From Affinirhizobium straminoryzae (lineage in GTDB: Bacteria > Pseudomonadota > Alphaproteobacteria > Rhizobiales > Rhizobiaceae): a stretch of 64,000 nucleotides of DNA. The DNA lies in NCBI RefSeq assembly GCF_007004135.1, contig NZ_VJMG01000047.1:62001-126000 (forward strand), read 5' to 3'. The notes under the pieces were generated by a model. It was not told where the DNA came from. It worked only from the letters and a program-made list of their open reading frames with translations, and did no database searches. This document shows positions 15,678 through 24,108 of this stretch, one piece after another; within the stretch, counting starts at the first letter, position 1, and each line of letters starts with the position of its first letter. A program made the position numbers and the translations under genes.

Positions 15678-16516
15678 CAGCGCTCTCGCCGCGCCATGAA
15701 GGCCATGCGCTCGAACAGGTGCACGTCCTGCTCGTTCTTCAAAAGAGCGCCATGCAGTTTTGGTAGCGCGGTCTTCACGTCGACGCCGAGATCGTCGGGA
15801 TCAACATCGTCGGCAACCAGCAGCCGGATCCAGTCCAGCGCCTCGGAGGTGGAAGGTTTCTTCTTGAGACCCGGCATCTCGCGGATCTCGTAGAAACGGG
15901 TCAGCGCCGCACGCACCAGCCGCTGCTTGATGCCGGGATAATGCACCTCGACAATGCGCGACAGCGTCTCGGCATCGGGAAAGCGGATGTAGTGGAAGAA
16001 GCAGCGACGCAGGAAGGCGTCCGGCAGTTCCTTCTCGTTGTTGGAGGTGATGATGACGATCGGGCGCACTTTCGCGCGCACGGTCTCGCCGGTCTCGTAG
16101 ACGTGGAACTCCATGCGGTCGAGTTCCTGCAACAGGTCGTTCGGAAACTCGATATCGGCCTTGTCGATCTCGTCGATCAGCAGCACCACCTTTGTCTCTG
16201 CGGCAAAGGCCTGCCACAGCTTGCCGCGGCGGATGTAATGCGAAACCTCGTTGACGCGCGGATCGCCGAGCTGGCTGTCGCGCAGGCGAGACACCGCATC
16301 GTATTCGTAAAGCCCCTGCTGCGCCTTGGTGGTGGACTTGACGTTCCACTCGATCATGGACAGGCCGAGTGCTGCCGCCACCTGGCGGGCCAGTTCCGTC
16401 TTGCCGGTGCCGGGCTCGCCCTTCACCAGCAGCGGGCGCTCCAGCCGGATTGCGGCATTGACCGCCACCATCAGGTCCTTGTCGGCAATGTAATCGGCCG
16501 TTCCGGTAAACTGCAT
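15677..16516 (-). CDS. MoxR-family AAA+ ATPase
   Basis: A 279-residue MoxR-type ATPase. Walker A is GEPGTGKTE near residue 35, Walker B is LLIDEIDKAD near residue 105, and a sensor-1 segment reads IITSNNEKELPDAFLRRC. MoxR ATPases usually act with a VWA-domain protein in the maturation of enzyme complexes. The start at 16516 is favoured by GGAAGAGAG upstream; another ATG lies at 16534. It is followed without a gap by the NUDIX gene; the VWA partner comes after metA. Confidence 0.92.
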   Translation of the reverse strand: MQFTGTADYIADKDLMVAVNAAIRLERPLLVKGEPGTGKTELARQVAAALGLSMIEWNVKSTTKAQQGLYEYDAVSRLRDSQLGDPRVNEVSHYIRRGKLWQAFAAETKVVLLIDEIDKADIEFPNDLLQELDRMEFHVYETGETVRAKVRPIVIITSNNEKELPDAFLRRCFFHYIRFPDAETLSRIVEVHYPGIKQRLVRAALTRFYEIREMPGLKKKPSTSEALDWIRLLVADDVDPDDLGVDVKTALPKLHGALLKNEQDVHLFERMAFMARRER

Positions 16517-16917
16517 CTCTCTTCCCGCTTGCATGCTCTGCAAGACAGGACGGTAAAGAGACGGCCCTGGTTTCGCAAGCGGCACGACGGGACGCATGGC
16601 GCATGGCGCATGGACGGAATCCGACACCGTAGCAGGATGAGCGGAAATCCGCTTGTATTCGGCCCACGTTCTGTCACGCTGTGTCTGGCATCCAAGGATG
16701 CTTCGACGCAGGCACCGGCCGACGACCGGCACCCGCGAAGAGCATGATCTCTTCGACACAACGACGGCTGACCTGCAAGCGCCGGCCTGCGAACATGGCC
16801 CGCGCCACGATTGTCCTGGCACGACAACCAGCGACCCGCCGCCTGAACAGCACCAGACATCATCCTCCGCCGCGCAAGCCTCAGGTTGCGCGCACGGATC
16901 CAGAAAGGGAAAACACC
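16517..16917. other. Intergenic region between divergent moxR and the 45-aa gene
   Basis: About 400 bases with no supported gene. It must hold two outward promoters, but no clear -35/-10 boxes could be picked out. A short tandem run of GGCGCAT units lies near 16598-16612. Reading frames across it are composition shadows. Confidence 0.5.
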
Positions 16918-17055
16918 ATGGCCAAGGGTCAAGTCCGCTCCAACCGCGAAGTCCGCAAGCCGAAGAAGGACAAGGCAAAGCCGTCCACGGCCCCGGTGAC
17001 CAGCTTTACCACGCAGATGAAAAACGCCGACGCCGCCGCTCCCAAGAAGCGCTGA
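16918..17055 (+). CDS. Small basic conserved protein (45 aa)
   Basis: A 45-residue protein starting MAKGQVRSNREVRKPKKDK, with a lysine/arginine-rich N-terminal half, a Ser/Thr/Pro middle and a KKR end. It is predicted to be unstructured and cationic, so nucleic-acid or ribosome binding is possible but unproven. GAAAGGGAAAACACC precedes the ATG, and a clean intrinsic terminator follows 12 bases after the stop, so it is a monocistronic unit and very likely real. Short proteins like this are found across rhizobia; no function is known to me. Confidence 0.75.
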   Translation: MAKGQVRSNREVRKPKKDKAKPSTAPVTSFTTQMKNADAAAPKKR

Positions 17056-17066
17056 GGCAGGCCAGA

Positions 17067-17101
17067 CGGTGAACCACGATCCCTCGGGGTTCACCGCTTT
17101 T
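17067..17101 (+). terminator. Intrinsic terminator of the 45-aa gene
   Basis: CGGTGAACC (17067-17075), 12-base loop, GGTTCACCG (17088-17096), then CTTTTG. Nine perfect pairs and a short U-run. Confidence 0.75.
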
Positions 17102-17163
17102 GCTGTTTGCCATGCTCGCATCGGCCTTTTGCTTTTGCCGGAAGATGCGCTAAGGGCAGGGGC

Positions 17164-17817
17164 ATGAACACCTCATCCTTTACCATCCTTCTCGGCGGCC
17201 ATCTGAAGCGAACCGAGCGCCTCATGGCGCTGATCGCCGGCAGCCGGGTAATTGCCGCCGATAGCGGAATCCGCCATGCAAGCCTGCTCGGCCTTTCTCC
17301 GGAATTGTGGGTCGGCGATTTCGATTCGACCGATGCCGCGCTCGCCGCGCAGTGGTCGCGGGTCGAACGTCACCGTTACCCCGCCAACAAGGCGGCAACC
17401 GATGGCGAAATCGCGGTGGCGGAAGCCATCGATCGCGGCGCCAGACGCCTGATCCTCATCGGCGCCTTGAGCGGTGAGCGCTCGGATCACGCCCTGCAGC
17501 ACTACCTGCACGGCATCAGCCTTGCCGAGGACGGTTTCGAGGTCGTACTGACCTCCGGCGAGGAAGAGGCCTATCCGCTGATCGGCGGCGACCGGATGGA
17601 ACTGGAACTGCCGAAGGGCTCGCTGTTTTCCGTCCTCGGCTTTTCGGCACTGGAAGGCCTTAGCCTTGCCAATGTGCGTTATCCGCTCCAGGATTTTTCG
17701 CTGACATTCGGCTCCTCGCGCACCATATCCAACATTGCCGAAGGAGCGATCGCGCTGTCCCTGAGAGAGGGCCGCGCCCTTCTGATCGCCCGTCCCGACG
17801 ATTTCACCGGAGCTTGA
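17164..17817 (+). CDS. thiN: Thiamine pyrophosphokinase
   Basis: A 217-residue thiamine diphosphokinase that converts thiamine and ATP to thiamine diphosphate. VIAADSGIRHASLLGLSPE and WVGDFDSTD are the N-terminal substrate motifs, NKAATDGEIAVAEAI and GALSGERSDHAL complete the catalytic domain, and SRTISNIAEGA is the C-terminal thiamine-binding part. The ATG at 17164 follows a GGGCAGGGGC site. It lies 3 kb before the TPP-controlled thiBPQ transporter, which supplies its substrate. It ends 9 bases before the ABC-F gene, so those two are probably co-transcribed. Confidence 0.93.
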   Translation: MNTSSFTILLGGHLKRTERLMALIAGSRVIAADSGIRHASLLGLSPELWVGDFDSTDAALAAQWSRVERHRYPANKAATDGEIAVAEAIDRGARRLILIGALSGERSDHALQHYLHGISLAEDGFEVVLTSGEEEAYPLIGGDRMELELPKGSLFSVLGFSALEGLSLANVRYPLQDFSLTFGSSRTISNIAEGAIALSLREGRALLIARPDDFTGA

Positions 17818-17826
17818 CGCAACACC

Positions 17827-19653
17827 ATGGCCCCTCCCATTCTCAAGCTTGACGACATCCGGCTGAGCTTCGGCGGTACTCCGCTTCTGGCCGGCGCCAA
17901 TCTTCAGGTGGAGCCGGGCGACCGGATCTGCCTTGTCGGCCGCAACGGTTCGGGCAAATCGACGCTGATGAAGATCGCCGCCGGCATGGTCGAGGCGCAG
18001 TCCGGCGAGGTCTTCCGCCATCCCTCCGCCACCATCCGCTACCTGGAGCAGGCCCCTGACTTTGCCGGCTTCTCCACGGTGCAGGCCTATTGCGAGGCAG
18101 GGCTGGGCCCAAGCGACGATCCCTACCGCGTCACCTACCTGCTCGACCATCTGGGACTGACAGGCCAGGAGGATCCCCGCCAGTTGTCCGGTGGCGAAGC
18201 GCGCCGCGCGGCCCTTGCCCGGGTGATGGCGCCCGAACCCGACATCCTGATGCTGGACGAGCCGACCAACCATCTCGATCTGCCGACCATCGAATGGCTG
18301 GAAAGCGAGTTGCAGAAGACCCGCAGCGCCATCGTGCTCATCTCGCACGACCGCCGCTTTCTCGAAAAGGTCTCCACCGCCACCGTCTGGCTGGATCGCG
18401 GGCTGTCGCGACGTCTCGACCAGGGCTTTGCGCATTTCGAGGAATGGCGCGACCGCGTTCTGGAGGAAGAGGAAATCGAGCAGCACAAGCTCGGCAAGCA
18501 GATCGAGCGCGAGGAACACTGGCTGCGCTACGGGGTGACGGCGCGGCGCAAGCGCAACATGCGCCGCCTCGGCAACCTGCAGAGCCTGCGCGCCGAATAT
18601 CGCGGCCATCGCGGCCCGCAGGGCACCATCCAAGCCTCGGCCACGGAAGGCAAGGAAAGCGGCAAGCTGGTGATCGAGGCAGAGGCCATCACCAAGCGCT
18701 ATGGCGAGCGGCAGATCGTGGCACCGTTTTCGATCCGGGTGCATCGCGGCGACCGCATCGGCCTTGTCGGCCCGAACGGCGCCGGCAAGACGACGCTTCT
18801 GAAAATGCTGACCGGCCAGATGGATCCCGACAGCGGCACGATCAAGCTCGGCACCAATCTGGAGATCGCCACGCTCGACCAGAAGCGCGAAGACCTCAAC
18901 CCCGAGGATTCGCTCAGCCACTACCTGACCGACGGCCGCGGCGAGAGCCTGCTGGTCAATGGCGAGCAGCGCCATGTGGCCGGCTACATGAAGGACTTCC
19001 TGTTCCAGCCTGAACAGATGCGCACCCCGATCAGGAACCTCTCCGGCGGCGAACGCGCCCGCCTGATCCTCGCGCGGATCATGGCAAAGCCGTCCAACCT
19101 GCTGATCCTCGACGAACCGACCAACGATCTCGACATCGAGACGCTGGACCTCCTGCAGGAAATCGTCGCCGGCTATAACGGCACCGTCATCCTCGTCAGC
19201 CACGACCGTGATTTCCTCGACCGTACCGTGACGTCCACCATCGCTCCCGCCAGCCCGGATGAACCGGACGGCCGCTGGATCGAATATGCCGGCGGCTATA
19301 CGGACATGATGGCGCAGCGCAAGGGCGCGCTGGAAGAGAAGCGCCGCGCCGAGAAAGCCAGGACGGAGACCGCCGCCGCCACGGCAGGTGCGACGGCCGA
19401 GGCTCCGAAGGCGCGCGGCAAGCTTTCCTACAAGCAGAAATTCGCGCTGGAAAACCTGCCGAAGGAGATGGAAAAGGCCGAAGCCGAGATTGCCGCCCGC
19501 GAGGCGAAAATGGCCGACCCCAACCTCTTCGCCAAGGACCCCGCCAGCTTCAACCGCATTGCCGCCGAGATGGAGACGCTGCGGGAAAAGCTGGCGAAAA
19601 TGGAAGAGGAATGGCTGGAGCTTGAAATGCTGCGGGAAGAGCTGGAAGGCTGA
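17827..19653 (+). CDS. uup: ABC-F family ATPase, Uup type
   Basis: A 608-residue soluble ATPase with two nucleotide-binding domains and no membrane segment. The first Walker A is GRNGSGKST (38-46), with LSGGEARR and LMLDEPTNHLD. The second is GPNGAGKTT, with LSGGERARL and LLILDEPTNDLD. A C-terminal coiled coil from about residue 530 (KLSYKQKFALENLP onward) is the Uup-type DNA/RNA-binding extension. ABC-F proteins act on ribosomes; Uup has also been tied to replication-fork tolerance and transposon excision. Confidence 0.93.
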   Translation: MAPPILKLDDIRLSFGGTPLLAGANLQVEPGDRICLVGRNGSGKSTLMKIAAGMVEAQSGEVFRHPSATIRYLEQAPDFAGFSTVQAYCEAGLGPSDDPYRVTYLLDHLGLTGQEDPRQLSGGEARRAALARVMAPEPDILMLDEPTNHLDLPTIEWLESELQKTRSAIVLISHDRRFLEKVSTATVWLDRGLSRRLDQGFAHFEEWRDRVLEEEEIEQHKLGKQIEREEHWLRYGVTARRKRNMRRLGNLQSLRAEYRGHRGPQGTIQASATEGKESGKLVIEAEAITKRYGERQIVAPFSIRVHRGDRIGLVGPNGAGKTTLLKMLTGQMDPDSGTIKLGTNLEIATLDQKREDLNPEDSLSHYLTDGRGESLLVNGEQRHVAGYMKDFLFQPEQMRTPIRNLSGGERARLILARIMAKPSNLLILDEPTNDLDIETLDLLQEIVAGYNGTVILVSHDRDFLDRTVTSTIAPASPDEPDGRWIEYAGGYTDMMAQRKGALEEKRRAEKARTETAAATAGATAEAPKARGKLSYKQKFALENLPKEMEKAEAEIAAREAKMADPNLFAKDPASFNRIAAEMETLREKLAKMEEEWLELEMLREELEG

Positions 19654-19679
19654 ACCCAAGGAATTCAAAAGCTTAACAA

Positions 19680-19709
19680 AGCGTTACTCTTCGCGTCCCG
19701 CGTAACGCT
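19680..19709. repeat. Inverted repeat upstream of the response-regulator promoter
   Basis: AGCGTTAC (19680-19687) and GTAACGCT (19702-19709), 8 perfect pairs around a 14-base centre, ending two bases before the EcfG-type -35 box. It could be a weak terminator for uup (no U-tract) or an operator. Confidence 0.45.
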
Positions 19710-19711
19710 GC

Positions 19712-19736
19712 GGAACAAATTCCGCATGAACCCGTT
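19712..19736 (+). promoter_or_regulatory. EcfG-type general-stress promoter
   Basis: GGAAC (19712-19716), 16-base spacer, CGTT (19733-19736): an exact match to the alphaproteobacterial EcfG/RpoE2 consensus GGAAC-N16/17-CGTT. Transcription would start near 19743, which rules out an ATG at 19726 as the protein start and supports the ATG at 19798. Confidence 0.7.
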
Positions 19737-19797
19737 CGATCCGCAACCGGACAGCCTGCAACACAGGGGGCCGGCAGAAGCTCAACGGGAGACTCCC

Positions 19798-20250
19798 ATG
19801 TCGACACATGTCGTGCGTCGTCGGCTGGACAGGGCAGCCATGAAACAGAGAGTACTGATTGTCGAGGACGAGTTCCTGATCGCCCTCGATCTTGCCGATA
19901 CCATCGAGACCATGGGGCTGACGGTGACGGGCTTTGCCAGCGGTCGGGACAATGCCCTCGATTTCGCTCCCTTCGCGGATATTGCGCTGGTGGACATCAA
20001 CCTGTCCGATGGCGCCACCGGCCCGGAGATCGGCCGTGAACTGTCGCAACGCTTCGGCGTCACCGTGATCTTCATGACCGCCAATCCGGAACAGTTGGGG
20101 GGAGACACGGGTCGCACCCTTGGCGTGCTCACCAAACCGGTCATGCCGCATGTGGTGGAACAGGCGGTGGATTATGCCATCGCAAGCCGCGTCGGCGGCC
20201 TGGCGGCCGTACCGCGCGAATTGCAGGTTTTCCCGCATCACCGGGCCTGA
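19798..20250 (+). CDS. Single-domain response regulator
   Basis: A 150-residue receiver-only protein. [17 protein letters not shown] carries the acidic pocket, [11 protein letters not shown] the phospho-acceptor aspartate, VIFMTANPE the switch threonine, and LTKPV the conserved lysine. No output domain follows; only about 20 residues come after the receiver. It probably acts by protein-protein contact or as a phosphate sink. The ATG at 19798 has GGGAGAC upstream; an internal ATG at 19843 is another option. The EcfG-type promoter in front suggests a place in the general stress response, where single-domain regulators are known to tune the PhyR kinases. Confidence 0.85.
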   Translation: MSTHVVRRRLDRAAMKQRVLIVEDEFLIALDLADTIETMGLTVTGFASGRDNALDFAPFADIALVDINLSDGATGPEIGRELSQRFGVTVIFMTANPEQLGGDTGRTLGVLTKPVMPHVVEQAVDYAIASRVGGLAAVPRELQVFPHHRA

Positions 20251-20312
20251 CGCCTGCGTCCCCGCCGGGGCCGCTTGCCAAGCCGCCCCGTCCCCGCTAC
20301 ATCTTCGCCTGC

Positions 20313-20399
20313 TCTAACGGGGTGCCGCATCATGCGGCTGAGAGGCTTTGCAGCCAACTCGCGGAACCTGATCCGGTTAACACCGGCGGAGGGATTAGA
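20313..20399 (+). ncRNA. TPP riboswitch (thi box)
   Basis: The conserved elements are in order: TCTAA (20313-20317) closing with TTAGA (20395-20399) as P1, GGGGTGCC, GCTGAGA near 20338-20344, and the AACCTGATCCGG thi-box core with GGAGGGA at the end. It lies 52 bases before thiB. Bound TPP should shut down the thiamine transporter operon. Confidence 0.97.
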
Positions 20400-20450
20400 C
20401 GGCTCGCAACCAGCGCCTATTCCCCGTGTCATAGAACCAAGGAGGCGCTG

Positions 20451-21464
20451 ATGCGCAAGATCCATTCGTTTGCCTTCGCGGCGCTTGCCGCCCTGTCCGT
20501 CTCGCTGCCCGCAATGGCCGCGGACAAGCCCGTTCTCACCGTCTATACCTATGAGAGCTTTACCGCCGAATGGGGCCCCGGCCCCAAGGTGAAGGCCGCC
20601 TTCGAGAAGACCTGCAATTGTACGCTGAATTTCGTATCCGTGGCCGATGGCGTGGCGCTTCTGACCCGCCTCAAGCTGGAGGGCACCTCCTCGAACGCGG
20701 ATGTGGCGCTCGGACTCGACACCAACCTCGTTCAGGAAGCCAGGGAGACCGGCCTGTTTGCCGAGCACGGCATTGATACGGCGGCGGCCAAGGTGCCCGG
20801 CGGCTTTTCCGATCCGGTCTTCGTTCCCTATGATTACGGCCATTTCGCCGTGGTCTACGACACCCAGACGATCAAGACGCCGCCGAAAAGCCTGAAGGAG
20901 CTTGTCGAAGGCGATCCGTCGCAGAAGATTGCGATCGAGGATCCGCGCACCTCTACCCCGGGGCTCGGCCTGCTGCTGTGGGTGAAGTCCGTCTATGGCG
21001 ACAAGGCGCCGGAGGCCTGGGCAAAGCTGCGCGGCCGCATTCTCACCGTCACGCCCGGCTGGTCGGAAGCCTATGGTCTGTTCACCAAAGGCGAAGTGCC
21101 GATGGTGTTCTCCTATGTCACTTCGCCCGCCTACCACGTGATGGAGGAAAAGACCGACCGTTATCAGGCGGCCCGCTTCGAGGAAGGCCATTACATCCAG
21201 ATCGAGGTATCCGGCCTGCTGAAAGCCACCAGGCAAAAGGAACTGGCACAACAGTTCCTGGCCTTCACGCTGTCGCCCGCCTTCCAGTCGATCATCCCGA
21301 CCACCAACTGGATGATGCCGGCGGCTGCAACGGTAGAACCGCTGCCGGAGGCCTTCGGCAAGCTCGTCTCGCCCTCGAAAACCTTCCTGATGAGCCCGGA
21401 AGAGGTCTCCAGGAACCGGCAGGGCTGGATTCGCGAATGGCTTGCCGCCATGAGCATGAACTGA
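20451..21464 (+). CDS. thiB: Thiamine ABC transporter substrate-binding protein
   Basis: A 337-residue periplasmic binding protein for thiamine and its phosphates. The signal peptide (residues 1-24) ends LPAMAADK, with cleavage after [20 protein letters not shown] is the typical mature N-terminus, and [13 protein letters not shown] and [11 protein letters not shown] are ThiB markers. The ATG at 20451 has GGAGGCG upstream. It is the first gene after the TPP riboswitch, and thiP follows after 7 bases. Confidence 0.96.
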   Translation: MRKIHSFAFAALAALSVSLPAMAADKPVLTVYTYESFTAEWGPGPKVKAAFEKTCNCTLNFVSVADGVALLTRLKLEGTSSNADVALGLDTNLVQEARETGLFAEHGIDTAAAKVPGGFSDPVFVPYDYGHFAVVYDTQTIKTPPKSLKELVEGDPSQKIAIEDPRTSTPGLGLLLWVKSVYGDKAPEAWAKLRGRILTVTPGWSEAYGLFTKGEVPMVFSYVTSPAYHVMEEKTDRYQAARFEEGHYIQIEVSGLLKATRQKELAQQFLAFTLSPAFQSIIPTTNWMMPAAATVEPLPEAFGKLVSPSKTFLMSPEEVSRNRQGWIREWLAAMSMN

Positions 21465-21471
21465 GGCAGTG

Positions 21472-23082
21472 ATGCTGGGCACCGGTGAGGTGAGACGCGG
21501 ACTGGCGGCGGGCGGTGCAAGCCTTGCCGCCATCGGCGGCCTCGTGACGCTTCCGACCGGCGCTCTCCTTGCCCTCGCGCCGGCCTCCTCTGCCGGCACC
21601 CTGTTCGACAGCTATACCCTGAGCCTGCTGCGCTTCACCCTGCTTCAGGCCACTCTCTCCACACTGCTGTCGGTCGCGCTGGCGCTGCCTGTTGCGCTGG
21701 CGCTTGCAAGACGCGCCGCATTTCCCGGTCGCATCTGGATTCTCCGGCTGATGGCAGTTCCGATGGGACTGCCTGTCCTGATCGGCGCACTCGGCCTGAT
21801 CGGCATCTTTGGCCGGCAAGGCCTCGTCAACCGGCTGCTGGCAATCGCCGGAGTCGATCATCCCGTCAACATCTACGGTCTCTCCGGCATTTTGCTGGCG
21901 CATGTCTTCTTCAATCTGCCACTCGCCTGCCGTCTTATGCTGGCGGGGCTGGAGCGCGTGCCGGCGGAAGACTGGCGGCTGGCGGCAAGCCTCGGTCTGG
22001 GGCGTCTCTCCCTGCTGCGCCATGTGGAACTGCCGGCGCTGGCGCGGGTGCTGCCGGGCGCGGCGGGACTGATCTTCATGCTCTGCGCCACGAGCTTTAC
22101 GCTGGTGCTGGTGCTGGGCGGCGGCCCGGCGGCAACCACGCTGGAGGTGGCGATCTACCAGTCCCTGCGCTTCGATTTCGATCCGGCCCGCGCGGTCGCG
22201 CTCTCCCTGCTGCAGATTGCGCTTACCGGGCTGGTGCTGGCGGTGCTGAGCCGCCTGCCCGCCGCCGAAGGCAGCCGCGGCGAAGGCCGCATACCGCGTC
22301 GCTTCGATGGAGAGGGGTTCGGGAGCCGGATCATGGATACGCTGGCGATCCTGCTCGCCACGCTGTTTCTCGTCCTGCCGCTCGGCGCGATCGCTGCCGC
22401 CGGGTTGAAGGCGGATCTGCTGAGGCTGATCAGCCTGCCCGCCTTCCACCAGGCGCTGCTGACCAGCCTTGCCATTGCACTGACCGCAGGCCTGCTGTCG
22501 CTTCTGACGGCAAGCGGCATTCTCACGGCGCAGGCCGCGATTGCCGACCGACGCCACCCCTCGCCTGTGCTTCGCGTGTTCGGCAGAGCCCTCTCCGCCC
22601 TCTCCTCTCTCGTTCTGCTGGTGCCGCCGGTGGTGCTCGGCACCGGCTGGTTTCTGCTCATCAGGCCGCATGCGGATGTGGCGCGGGTGGCACCGCTGCT
22701 GATCGCCGCCATCAACATGCTGATGGCGCTGCCCTTTGTCATGCGCGTTCTGGCGCCGGCCTTCGAAAGCCACCGGCTCCGCACCACCCGGCTGGCTGCG
22801 AGCCTCAACGTGACGGGACTGGCGCGGCTGCGGCTGGTCGATGCACCGATTCTGGCGCGGCCGATGCTGATGGCGCTTTCTTTCGCCATGGCGCTGTCGC
22901 TTGGTGATCTCGGCGCGGTCGCCCTGTTCGGCTCGCAGGATCTCGTCACGCTGCCCTGGCTGGTCTATAGCCGGCTCGGCAGCTATCGTACGCAGGATGC
23001 CGATGGTCTGGCGCTGCTGCTCGGTCTTCTCTGTCTGGCGCTGACGGCGCTCGGCACGGCCGGCCAAAGGAGACAGCCATGA
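21472..23082 (+). CDS. thiP: Thiamine ABC transporter permease
   Basis: A 536-residue inner-membrane permease with about twelve helices in two homologous halves, each bearing an EAA loop (DWRLAASLGLGRLSLLRHVELP near 165-190 in the first). The two-domain layout is that of ThiP/FbpB-type permeases. ATG at 21472 is used; a GTG one codon earlier is also possible. Its end overlaps thiQ by four bases (ATGA), so the two are translationally coupled. Confidence 0.95.
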   Translation: MLGTGEVRRGLAAGGASLAAIGGLVTLPTGALLALAPASSAGTLFDSYTLSLLRFTLLQATLSTLLSVALALPVALALARRAAFPGRIWILRLMAVPMGLPVLIGALGLIGIFGRQGLVNRLLAIAGVDHPVNIYGLSGILLAHVFFNLPLACRLMLAGLERVPAEDWRLAASLGLGRLSLLRHVELPALARVLPGAAGLIFMLCATSFTLVLVLGGGPAATTLEVAIYQSLRFDFDPARAVALSLLQIALTGLVLAVLSRLPAAEGSRGEGRIPRRFDGEGFGSRIMDTLAILLATLFLVLPLGAIAAAGLKADLLRLISLPAFHQALLTSLAIALTAGLLSLLTASGILTAQAAIADRRHPSPVLRVFGRALSALSSLVLLVPPVVLGTGWFLLIRPHADVARVAPLLIAAINMLMALPFVMRVLAPAFESHRLRTTRLAASLNVTGLARLRLVDAPILARPMLMALSFAMALSLGDLGAVALFGSQDLVTLPWLVYSRLGSYRTQDADGLALLLGLLCLALTALGTAGQRRQP

Positions 23083-23828
23083 CCGCACAGCCAAAACAAA
23101 CCGCGCTTGCGACGGAAAATCTCGCCGCGGTCGAACTGGACGGTGTGCGCCTCGCCCTCGGCGATATCCGCTTCGCCTTCGATGGCCGCATCCCGGCCGG
23201 ACGGATCACCGCTGTCACCGGCCCATCCGGCTCCGGAAAATCCACGCTTCTCAACCTCATTGCCGGCTTCGAGATGCCCGATGCGGGGCGGGTGCGGCTG
23301 GCCGGACAGGATGTGACGCGCCTCCATCCCGGTGCCCGGCCGCTCTCGCTGGTGTTCCAGGATCACAACCTGTTTGCCCATCTGGATCTCTTCACCAATA
23401 TCGGACTTGGCGTACATCCGGCCCTGAAACTCACCGGAGAGGACCGGACACGCATCTCAGCAGCCCTGCAGCGGGTCGGACTTGCCGGCTACGAAGGCCG
23501 CAAGCCCGGCACGCTTTCCGGGGGCGAACGGCAGCGGGCAGCCTTTGCACGGGCACTGGTACGGCAGCGGCCCCTTCTGCTGCTGGACGAACCCTTCGCC
23601 GCGCTTGATCCGGGATTACGACTGGCGATGGCGGACCTCTTGTCCGGTCTGCACCAGGAAACCGGCGCCAGCATCGTGCTTGTCACCCACGATCCGGGAG
23701 AGGTGATGCGGCTTGCCGACGAGGTGATCTATCTCAGCACCGGCAAAATCCTGTTTCACGGTGACAGACACGCTTTTTGTGCCCAAACAGCCCATCCGGA
23801 GATCAGCAAATTTGTGGCGTCGTCATAA
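23079..23828 (+). CDS. thiQ: Thiamine ABC transporter ATP-binding protein
   Basis: A 249-residue ATPase powering thiamine import. Walker A is GPSGSGKST near residue 49, the signature is LSGGERQRAAFARAL, Walker B is LLLLDEPFAALD, and the switch histidine is in VLVTHDPGE. It ends the thiBPQ operon. No terminator was recognised after it. Confidence 0.96.
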   Translation: MTAQPKQTALATENLAAVELDGVRLALGDIRFAFDGRIPAGRITAVTGPSGSGKSTLLNLIAGFEMPDAGRVRLAGQDVTRLHPGARPLSLVFQDHNLFAHLDLFTNIGLGVHPALKLTGEDRTRISAALQRVGLAGYEGRKPGTLSGGERQRAAFARALVRQRPLLLLDEPFAALDPGLRLAMADLLSGLHQETGASIVLVTHDPGEVMRLADEVIYLSTGKILFHGDRHAFCAQTAHPEISKFVASS

Positions 23829-24108
23829 AGCGTCAACCCATTCGCCACATTTTGGACGTGCAGCGATGTCATGCCGCAATGCGAAAGAGGGCGGGACGAT
23901 TGTCTGTAAACGCTTGCGTTCTATCTGCAGAGGGAACACAACTGCGAAGACAGGCAGATCAGCCATCCGCAGCAAAGGCAGGACGGGTTCGGCAACGATC
24001 GGGCCGGTGAATGCGCCGGATGGCGGGTTTGGACGAATGACATTTCCGAGTGGACGGATCGACAGCGCGGATGACACCACGGCTCGGGCCCCCGATGCAA
24101 GCCGGCGC
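23829..24108. other. Intergenic stretch before the M48 protease
   Basis: About 280 bases after thiQ with no supported gene or clear promoter. The first 200 bases stay open in the frame of the protease, but that extension has no family character. Alternative protease starts lie at 24037 and 24130. Confidence 0.4.

Noticed and set aside
16590..16615. Tandem GGCGCAT units as a possible repeat array
   Set aside because: Only about three units of seven bases; too short to be more than chance. No CRISPR-like spacing was seen anywhere in the window.
17173..19668. 831-codon leftward frame opposite thiN and uup
   Set aside because: Covers two clear genes on the other strand and the gap between them; no motif and no start signal.
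21292..23094. 600-codon leftward frame opposite thiP
   Set aside because: Arg/Gln-rich antisense shadow of a permease; typical low-complexity result of reading hydrophobic codons backwards.
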